Below, in pieces: positions 56,301 through 64,000 of a stretch of DNA of 64,000 nucleotides (the first letter of the stretch is position 1; each line of letters begins with the position of its first letter). Position numbers and translations under genes: made by a program. This DNA comes from Mastacembelus armatus (lineage: Eukaryota > Chordata > Actinopteri > Synbranchiformes > Mastacembelidae), in the NCBI RefSeq assembly GCF_900324485.2, contig NC_046654.1, positions 11,328,562-11,392,561 of the forward strand, read 5' to 3'. The notes under the pieces are model-generated. The model did no database searches. It saw only the letters and a list, made by a program, of their open reading frames with translations, and was not told the DNA's origin.

Positions 56301-57500
56301 ACTGGCCTATCAGTGTTTTAAACTGGCTTTGGCTTTCAATAATAACCATGCTGAGGCCTATAACAACTTGGCTGTGCTGGAGCTGCGCAAAGGTCGCCTT
56401 GAACAGGTGAAGACATCTTTTAGTCTTGCAGCTTTTATTCTACTATATGTCTATATACTAATGTCCAACATAATATTACCTTTCATTTAGACCCTCTAAG
56501 ATGCTGTTCAATAGCGAATTATTTACAATCCATTAAACTGCTATTGTTATTAAGGGTATACTAAAGTTAATGTAGCTGTATTTTCAAAATATATTTCTCA
56601 AGTAAACCAATGCAATGTATTGATTGCTTTAAAATATTCTTACAGACTGGATGATAAATCAATTTAGCATCAATATCATGACATGAGACAGGATGTACCA
56701 AGAAATACAGTACTGTAAGAGGTTGTGGTTATCCTATAACAGAATGAAATGCGTGCTTCCTTCCTGCATGAGGGTTAGGGTTTGCAATTCAATTTGTTCG
56801 TTTTTCTTTGGCTGCCCTAAAAGTCTAAAAGTCCAAAACACTATAAACATTATATCATGGTGTTAAGGCTGGTTATGTACATACGTACATAAGTCAGCTA
56901 CAGTCTTTGAATTAAACTCACAAGATGGCAAAATGCTGTACAGGCTGTACAAACAAAATGTCTGCTGTCTATCAAATGATAAAGGTGTGAGCTGGTAGAG
57001 TGGTGTTGGATGTGAGCTCTGCATGTACAAATGAAATGTTAGAATTTTTATAGCATAGTTTCATTTCCCAGTCACATTCAAATGAAAACCTCAAGGTTGA
57101 AAATCAACTAAGAGGAGTTGTCAGTTGAAGTGTAATTAGTTTCTGTGTTGCTGACAGTATCAATGATTGTCCTATATTTGTTGCAGTCTAAAGCCTTCCT
57201 GCAGACAGCTGCATCACTGGCCCCTCACATGTATGAGCCACACTTCAATCTCTCCATTCTTTCTGAAAAGGTAATTTAAAACTACTGTATTAATTTCAAT
57301 ATCTACAAAATACATCGGTTAAAGACATAAAGTATGTTCATGAAGAAAAAGTTTGCCAAGGTGGTGTTTTTGACTGTATCCAGATTGGAGACCTTCAGAG
57401 CAGCTACACAGCAGCCCAAAAGTCTGAGGACGCCTTTCCCGAGCATGTCGACACTCAGCAGCTTCTCAAGCAACTTCGGCAGCACTTTGCATTGCTGTGA
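53395..57500 (+). CDS. ttc8: Tetratricopeptide repeat protein 8 (BBS8)
   Basis: TTC8/BBS8 is a subunit of the BBSome, the coat complex that moves membrane proteins in and out of primary cilia. Exons: 53395-53508, 53977-54097, 54196-54259, 54364-54523, 54765-54854, 54931-54975, 55072-55157, 55262-55349, 55483-55593, 55705-55844, 55950-56124, 56284-56406, 57187-57270, 57384-57500; 505 residues, phases all consistent. The N-terminus LAWSYFRRRKLQQCSDIC and a Pro/Ser/Arg-rich linker (RPITGFVRPSTQSGRPGTME) are followed by TPR repeats from about residue 190, e.g. DWWWKVQLGKCYYRLG, ALNLFKQGLDHFPGE, NNLGLCCFYAQQYDMTL, EAYNNLAVLELRKG. The human retina-enriched 10-residue exon 2A is absent between exons 1 and 2. 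Divergent from eml5 and preceded by an X-box. No break seen. Confidence 0.97.
56407..57186 (+). other. ttc8: ttc8 intron 12, no further feature
   Basis: 780 bp A/T-rich intron with no repeat or exon recognised. Confidence 0.5.
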
Positions 57501-58426
57501 GAGTCAGGTCTGTGTGCTTAGGAAGAAAGTCTGATTTGAATTCTTTTGGCTGTCAGAGATCAGAGACACTGCACTGCAGTGGTAGAAAACAGTCTTTAAA
57601 ACATGATGAAAATGATAAAAAAGGGATAGTCAAACATGGAAATCAACAAATGGGCATTAGTTTTATTTATGTTTATTAAATGGTACCTATACACTAAAAT
57701 GCTACTTTCCTAGGTGGACCCATAACATAGTTTGAGTGTGTTGTTGTATCCCTATTGGCGACATTAGTATGTGGTGCATTTTCAGATAAACATTTGCACT
57801 TCACTTGTGAATTTGGATATGACTGACCTCTGTTCATTTGCACCTGTCTGGCCATTCCCTTTCAACCACTGTGATCCACAAGCAGCAGAGTTCCTGACTA
57901 CACAGAGCTCTGTGCTTTTCGCACAATCCTCTGTGAATCTTTGCAGAGTGTGAAAAAGGCAGAATTAATGCAGTTCCCATTTGGGAATTACTAGACCCAA
58001 ACCGCCGAGCTCCAGCGGTTAACACTAAGTGGGTGTTAAAGTCAATGTAAAAATAAATGTCTGTGACATTTAATTTACACTGTAATCGCTGCTCTGTCAT
58101 GTAACATGTGAGTTATAGGAATGTACAATGTGTGTTAAGGTTGGTGTTTACCTGATACACTAGTAACCTGGTGTACAGAATTGTATAGTAGTAATACATA
58201 TGTACATTGGTAAAGCTGTATTTATAACAGTAAAACAATTAACTTACATTTTATAGCTAATTTCATAAATCAGATGTATTTTTGGTATTTTAACCTTTCT
58301 GATTTTGTAGTCTCAACCATTAGATGGCAATAAAAGAAACACTTTACAAGATGTGTAGAAGTGTCTCAAGTGGAGTTAATTCTTTAAACAAATAAAATAA
58401 AGCCAATTGTGATTAAAAAAAAAAAA
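57501..58426. other. Convergent 3' region of ttc8 and lectin gene A
   Basis: About 0.9 kb between the ttc8 stop (plus) and the lectin A stop (minus), with no coding exon. AATAAA signals for ttc8 occur at 58329-58334 and about 58390, very close to the lectin A stop. Signals usable by lectin A (TTTATT on plus) are near 57663 and 57673, i.e. inside the ttc8 3' UTR, so the two transcripts may overlap at their tails. Confidence 0.5.
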
Positions 58427-60494
58427 TCATAAACTTGTGACCCTGGGCGCCATTTCGCAAATCCATTTCAGATCATAGTTGCATGGAGCATCATTCCAGG
58501 ACTTAAACGGGTTGCTTCTGGGATATGCAGCTGCACAGTCCTCATTTCCCTGGTTGTTTGGCTCTCCATCGTTCCAGTACCTGACATAAAGATAGGTAAC
58601 AATATTGAGCCACAGTACATCTTCCCACACTGAATATTCAATTAAATTATTAATTACTTATTTATTATAAAGGGTTGTATTACAAACGAGTGATATCCAC
58701 AGCTCTAAGTATGTGAATGTGTTAATGCAACCATTTACAACAATGACAATTACATAATCTCAATTTTTAATGCAATCACAGTTAAATATGTAGAGATATT
58801 TAACAGTTACCCCTCAGTCAGTCTTTGTCCATCCGGCCATTTCCATACCCCTTCCTCCTCCACATCTCTCAGTCCAATCCAGAACCCACTTTGGTATATG
58901 TTTTTTGACGGGTCATAATAATTATATATCAAGTCACTTATGGCCAGCTGACGACACCAGAAATAAACACAAACACAGACATATACATTTATTTTGTTGG
59001 GCCCCATGTAACACAAACGTATTTCCCTGCTCAGACATCAAATGTGAAGGATTATCACAAACATAGAAGTGTAAAAATATCAATGTATTGACCAAACGCT
59101 GCGTCTTACGTTTTTCTCTCTGCTGTCTATCACTGCCAAGTCAGCTCCTTGTTTCTTGCAGAACTGTCGGGCATCCTGCCATGATTTGAGTGGCATAGTA
59201 TCAGAGAAAGCAAAGTAGTAACACAACGAGTTCATGAAAGTCCATCCTGGTAAACAGTGTCTGCAGCCCTCCCCTGATGACAAAGAAAATGGAAACATGT
59301 TGTGTTGTTAGCAGGACCACCACAAAATGTGTATTAAATACTTTAACACAAACAACATGTTAAAAAAAAAAAAAAGCTCTCACTCATCATGGGTATGTGG
59401 GATTTCAATGTTGCGATTTCCGTTTGAATTTTGTTAATCTGTTTTTCGTAGTCTTTGCTTCTTCTAGTCTGGTGTTCAAGCTCCCACTTGGTAAGTTGCT
59501 CCTCGCTGATCTCTTTTGCCAGCTGTTTCTTGGCTTCATCCCTTCTTTGGATTACAGCGTTGTAAGTGACCTGTAGCCTGGCCACCTCACTGCTGATGTC
59601 CATAATTATATGTTGCCCATCAGTAAGTCTGCTATCTGTAAGTAGAGAACACATTGTTACTCTGTTTTTCACATTTTCATAAACATTTTTTGTTTGGTAG
59701 CAGCAGAACTTATCCTATAAAATACATGATATGTTTTGCTTTACACGTAGTAATGTCAACCATCATCAACATAAAAACACCGATGTTGACCTTTACTTAC
59801 AGCTTTTCAAATCCAAGCTTTAATGTTAGTCACTGTTGATACCTCTTAGTAACTTCATAACTATCTAACACCAAAATATTGTAAACCTAGAGGTGCTCTG
59901 TGGGTTAGCAGTGACTTACAATAGACTCCTAGGCCAATATCAGCTGTCAGCAGAATGACAGCGAACACTGCCAGGCTCACGGCAAGCACTTTGTAGCGAC
60001 TCAGACTGGATCCAGATGTCATCATTGTCATGGACACTGCACAGAGAAGTGGTGAATCAAATCCAGAACCATAAGCTGTGTCTAATGTAGTAACAATTAG
60101 AAAATAATATACAAACAGCAAAGGTGAAGGAATATCCAAAATAAAAGGTTGGAGGTGTTTCTAGTGCCATTCTAAGACACTTAGTTTCTACTTTGCCACC
60201 ATCAAACTAATGCACAGCATGAACTTTATAACTTAGAGTAAAAGAAGCATACACATGAAGTACGCCATAGAAATTAGCAGGGTAAAATATTTCCACTAGT
60301 ATTGGCATCAACATAAAAGAACGGAAAATCATGTTCTTGTTTATGTAGGCTTTCAATAATGCACTTCTCATTTTACCTTGTTGCTTTTCTTGGTTCGAGT
60401 AGATAGGGTGCTCATCTGTGTTTAATTCCTCCTGACAGATCAGTTTGTTATATCTGCTATCAGAAGTGTCACCTGAATTTTCTTTGTCTTCCAT
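58427..60494 (-). CDS. C-type lectin receptor A, type II membrane protein with EPN/WND motif
   Basis: A cell-surface C-type lectin of the CD209/CLEC4/asialoglycoprotein-receptor type; a one-to-one mammalian orthologue cannot be named. Exons: 60377-60494, 59920-60036, 59384-59635, 59110-59273, 58811-58947, 58427-58580; 313 residues. Order: cytoplasmic tail of about 50 residues with a tyrosine motif (YNKL), one membrane helix (about 54-78, YKVLAVSLAVFAVILLTA), a charged helical stalk of about 84 residues (coiled-coil type), and the lectin domain starting CRHCLPGWTFMNSLCYYF. WIGL, EPNNQGNEDC and WNDAPC are intact. EPN plus WND is the calcium site that in characterised lectins prefers mannose/fucose/GlcNAc. 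The TM-stalk-3-exon lectin layout is shared with the next gene, showing tandem duplication. Probably an immune or clearance receptor (inference). Confidence 0.9.
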
Positions 60495-60527
60495 TTTGAC
60501 GGGTAAGAGGAGAGCAGTCTGGAGAGG

Positions 60528-60555
60528 GATTTTTTTTTTTTTGTCAGGACATTGC

Positions 60556-60598
<43 letters not shown>
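60528..60598. repeat. Poly-T and (GT)20 microsatellite upstream of lectin gene A
   Basis: A pure TG/GT run at 60558-60598 follows a T13 run (about 60530-60542). On the gene's strand this is (CA)n then poly-A, starting about 35-65 nt before the lectin A start codon, so it lies in the 5' UTR or core promoter. Length is likely polymorphic. Confidence 0.85.
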
Positions 60599-60600
<2 letters not shown>

Positions 60601-60867
60601 CATTGCAAACAGAAAGTCAAGTTCATTTGTTAAATATTTACAGGGGGGTGCAGATTTCTGGAATTTTCCGATCACCTAAACAAACAGATTTTTAATTTAT
60701 TCAGTTTATAAGTTGTGACTCATTCACTATAACGTTTTGTTTTAATTCAGTCTACTCTGTTACAGGGCAACTGCTGTATACTAATAGTGTACACAGATGT
60801 CTTGTTATTTCACATATACATGACAAAGTGAAAAAGAAAACACATACAACATGGATGTTAATGCATG

Positions 60868-60873
60868 TTTATT
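60868..60873 (-). promoter_or_regulatory. Lectin B poly(A) signal
   Basis: TTTATT on plus (AATAAA on minus), 62 bp beyond the lectin B stop codon. Confidence 0.55.
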
Positions 60874-60934
60874 TGTATGATCTTGCGCAGACACAAATTT
60901 CTGTTCAGTCTTTGTCACTTGAGAGATGTAACAT

Positions 60935-62944
60935 CTATCTCAGCTCGATCTCACATATCCTGTTCAGTAGATGGTTGTGGCAGTTTCCATTGTACCATGT
61001 TTTCCTGGCATCAACATAGAAAAAGAAAGCAGCACAGTTCCCGCTCTGAACTCCACTACGGTTAGGCTGTCCGTTCCTCCAGTACCTTTGATAAATCAGA
61101 ATCATTCAGAGAAGAGTTTTGTGCCTATATTTGTTTCCCATGACAATTCAGATTCAAAAGATGTCAATCAATATTGACAGTTTGTGAGATTCTTACATTG
61201 TTTCTGTCTCAGTCACATTGTTCACCCAGACCCACGTTCTCTCCATCACTACATCAGTGAGGCCGATCCAGAATCCGTTCTGCCACCATATACCACTGCC
61301 GCTCACACTGGGAAAGTTGTCACTGATGAGTTGCTGTGAGAAAGCAGGCAGAGGTGACACAAACATAAATTGTGTAAAGCCTGAACATCATTTTTCTTGT
61401 TTTGCTTGTTACTCAGTTTCTCTCAAAGTTCTGATTTACTTTTTCTTATTAAAACCCTTTCCTCATTTTGTTTTTTGACCCACCTGCTCCTCTACGTTAT
61501 TAATCACAAGCAGATCACCACCACGACTAATACAGTCTGCTCTGCTATCCAGCCAGTTCTTTCCGGAGTTCGGTACATGGTGAGAAAAATAATAGCAGGA
61601 GGATTTAAGAAAAATCCATCCGGGTAGGCATCTGCCACAGCTCTTCTCTGTTGCAGCAAGAGATTGGAAAAGGTTAAACATTACGTGTCAAAGGCTATTT
61701 TCAGTAAGAAGACAGAGTGGAAGTCTTCCATACCTAATGTAGTTTTATTAGTCTGTAGATGTGTCTTCTCTGTTTTTAGCGTCTCAATTTTTCTCTGTAG
61801 GCCATCGTTTATGGTCTTCTTCTGCTTCACTTGCAGCTTCATTTGCAGGTGGCTGGCATGCTCTCTCGTTAATTCTGTCTGGGCCTCCAGTTTAGCTCTG
61901 ATGACATCGGTCTGGTTGCGGAGATAGTTACGCTCAACAATAAGGGGTATAGCAGCCGAATGAGGAATCTCAAGTTCTTTGGCTTTGGCACCTGACACAC
62001 AAAGATTTGCATTTACAGTGAGAATGATTGTTTTGTTTGATTTATGGGATTATAACCTGAATACTTTTGATTTCAGATCTGCCATCTGGACATTTTCCAG
62101 ACCAAAATATTATGCCACATTACATTGTACTGCAGGGCTGAATTCAATCACATTAATCTATTTGCTGCTTTAAATGTGCCTCAACCTATCAAATCATACA
62201 CTACATATGAAGATACTCATTCTAGGTACTTATTTACTCTGCCTTAGAGGTTTAGGGACACACTCCAACTGAAACTGTACAATAGTAGCCCAGACTATAT
62301 TAACTAATACAAAATATTCATGCTCGAGAAAAGAAATGCATTTTAATTCAGTGATGCGACTTTGCACATCTACATTCCAGCATTTTAAAATTCAACTACA
62401 GTAGCTGAATCAGATTTCACAGCGCAGAGACAAAATGTCAGACACTTACAATAAATTCCAAGGACAAGAGCAGCGATCAGCAGAGCAGCATTCACCAAGC
62501 CCAGACTCAGTAGAACCAGTCGGTGAGGTGGAAGTGCCGATCCGCCTCTCTTTGTAAATAGATCTTCAAAATGTTCCTGAATTAAAATCTCAACAATCTA
62601 TATCATCTAAGAGCAATATCATGTCACATTTTAGTTTCTGATGAAATTTTATTATATTTAACAAATTTAAGCCAGAGCATATATTTAAAAATACTTCATT
62701 GTTTTTACAACCATTTAAAATCACATGCAATGAGCTGAAATGATAGATGGTCATTACAGGAGAGTAAGGAGAGAAAAAAGCAAAATGGTAGCACAAAAGG
62801 AAAAGGACACAGGGTAGAACTGATTTTAAAATGAGTTGTACCTTGTCGAAAGCGAGAGCACGGATGTCCATCTGTGGTGAAATTTGGAGAAATGTTTCTT
62901 TCAGACAATGTTTCCTCCACAGGTTCTGACTGTGTGTTCTCCAT
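60935..62944 (-). CDS. C-type lectin receptor B with altered sugar-site motif (QPN/WYN)
   Basis: A tandem paralogue of the lectin at 58427-60494. Exons: 62842-62944, 62450-62563, 61734-61991, 61484-61647, 61197-61333, 60935-61085; 308 residues. Cytoplasmic tail MENTQSEPVEETLSERN.., membrane helix (LVLLSLGLVNAALLIAALVL), long charged stalk, then the lectin domain from SCGRCLPGWIFLKSSCYYF with WIGL conserved. The sugar/calcium loop reads GQPNRSG in place of EPN, and WYNGNC in place of WND, so the usual acidic calcium ligands are missing; classical calcium-dependent mannose binding is unlikely. The acceptor of exon 2 is uncertain: a nearer CAG site at 62577 would give a stop in frame, so the AAG site after 62563 was used. 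Frame is otherwise open. Function unknown. Confidence 0.82.
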
Positions 62945-63003
62945 TATTCTGGTGCAAGTAGTTCCTATTGATCTGTTTGTCTCCTGGTTATACCGCTGAT
63001 AAA

Positions 63004-63033
63004 GTGTGTGTGCTTGTGTGTGTGTGTGTGTGC
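63004..63033. repeat. (GT)n microsatellite upstream of lectin gene B
   Basis: Interrupted GT run (gtgtgtgtgcttgtgtgtgtg..), 60-90 bp before the lectin B start codon on its strand. The promoter of lectin gene A carries a comparable run. Confidence 0.8.
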
Positions 63034-63066
63034 TTTGGGGGGGGCAGTAGGTTAAAGGTTCATGGT

Positions 63067-63120
63067 TACAGTTAGGAACAGTGGTTAGGGTGAAGGTTAG
63101 GGTGAGGTTACGAGGTTAAG
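63067..63120. repeat. Degenerate GGTTAGGGT-type repeat
   Basis: Three to four imperfect copies of ggttaggg(tga) such as gtggttagggtgaaggttag. It resembles a decayed telomere-like simple repeat; short and not diagnostic of a fusion point. Confidence 0.55.
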
Positions 63121-63331
63121 TCACCAGTCTGTTCTTATTCTGCCTGCCACTTTCTGGACTTTGCCTTTTCCTTCTTGTGCGAGTTTTTGCCTGCCAGTTG
63201 CTGACCTCTTCCTGTTCCACACTGTTCCCCTCTTACCTGTCTGCATCTGTATCCTCTTAAAGAAAGATGAACTATTTAAACGTGTAGGTGAGCACTCATG
63301 AATGATATTTTAGACATTTAGACAATTCAGC

Positions 63332-63337
63332 TTTATT
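63332..63337 (-). promoter_or_regulatory. Lectin C poly(A) signal
   Basis: TTTATT on plus (AATAAA on minus), about 225 bp beyond the lectin C stop. Confidence 0.5.
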
Positions 63338-63560
63338 GCACTGCAGTGTTAGCGACTGGGCATCAGGACATACAGCAGTTATCAAAATGCAAAAATGCCA
63401 GACATGTTTTATGGAGATTGTATAAGTAGTAATATTAACAGGTACAATATCAAAGCTTTCATTCGATAAAGAGCTGATGTCAAGACGTCTGTACGGTGGA
63501 GTTGGTTCTTTATGCAGACAGTTAAAGCAGTAAAGCAAATGCAATCAGCACCTTTAACCT

Positions 63561-64000
63561 TTAATTCAACAGTGGTGCTTTTTCACAAATCCATTTCTTT
63601 GCATTCTCACATCTGGCATCGTTCCAAGCCTGGAAGAAGTTTTCCACGGGATACACTGCTGCACAGTCCTCATTGTTGGTATCATTTGGTTCTCCGTCCT
63701 TCCAGTACCTGGAGCAAACAATAGGTTATTTCCTTTATCTCACTCCACATTTAGCATATTTCTATTCAAAGCATTTAGAGTATTCTAATGGACGTAAAAA
63801 CTGCTGCTCAGTAATTAAAGTCATCTGTCAGACAGCCTCCAGATTTCTCACAGTGCAAAACATACAGTATTTAATGTTTACCCTTCAGTCAGTATTGTTT
63901 CATCCACCCACTTCCAAGCCCCTTCTTCTTTCATGTCGCTCAGTCCAATCCAGAAACCAGATGACACTTTTGAGGGGTCTTGCTTATTTATCAAGACACT
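63561..64000 (-). CDS. C-type lectin receptor C, C-terminal part (cut by window edge)
   Basis: The last two exons of a third lectin: 63882 to at least 64000, and 63561-63708. They encode SSGFWIGLSDMKEEGAWKWV, then YWKDGEPNDTNNEDCAAVYP, AWNDARCENAKKWICE and a TAA stop. The EPN and WND calcium/sugar motifs are intact, as in lectin A, and the exon junction falls at the same place (TEG|YW). The stalk and membrane parts lie beyond the window. It is closer to gene A than to gene B in the visible domain. Only the C-terminal half of the lectin domain can be seen. Confidence 0.88.

Noticed and set aside
63067-63120. Interstitial telomere marking a chromosome fusion
   Set aside because: Only three to four imperfect GGTTAGGG-like units, also explicable as a simple repeat; no wider telomeric array.

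Overview
The window is nuclear DNA of a ray-finned fish, almost certainly a teleost and probably a percomorph-type one. Every recognisable gene is a vertebrate gene with small GT-AG introns (most 80 to 500 bp), the proteins align to remembered mammalian orthologues almost residue for residue, and the repeats (hAT-like MITE, L2-like tail, a moderately old dispersed teleost repeat, CA microsatellites) are of the fish type. Reading frames were rebuilt exon by exon by splice phase and similarity; I had no transcript data.

Layout: (1) 1-8285, minus: 5' two thirds of atg2b (28 coding exons, about 1380 codons), cut by the window's left edge. (2) 9365-12105, plus: gskip, divergent from atg2b. (3) 13774-15192, minus: npc2, and 15947-17188, plus: isca2, again divergent. 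(4) 18930-51142, minus: complete eml5, 41 constitutive coding exons plus one in-frame 21-nt microexon. (5) 53395-57500, plus: complete ttc8 (BBS8), 14 coding exons, divergent from eml5, with a good RFX X-box 94 bp before its start codon. (6) 58427-64000, minus: a tandem array of type II membrane C-type lectin genes, two complete and one cut by the right edge.

The six conserved genes form three consecutive head-to-head pairs (atg2b/gskip, npc2/isca2, eml5/ttc8). All six orthologues lie on human 14q, but in three widely separated places, so the divergent pairs stayed together while the order between pairs changed. The pairs have no common pathway: autophagy lipid transfer and GSK3/PKA anchoring; lysosomal cholesterol export and mitochondrial Fe-S assembly; microtubule binding and ciliary transport. 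The lectins are an accessory, immune-type family that has duplicated locally and diverged in the sugar-binding motifs.

I see no prokaryotic-type system, CRISPR, virus copy or novel operon. The items most worth checking are the eml5 microexon and two further candidate cassette exons in the unit 2/unit 3 linker, the X-box at ttc8, the GC-AG intron in atg2b, the lectin motif divergence, and the long homopolymer tract inside a 98-nt npc2 intron.
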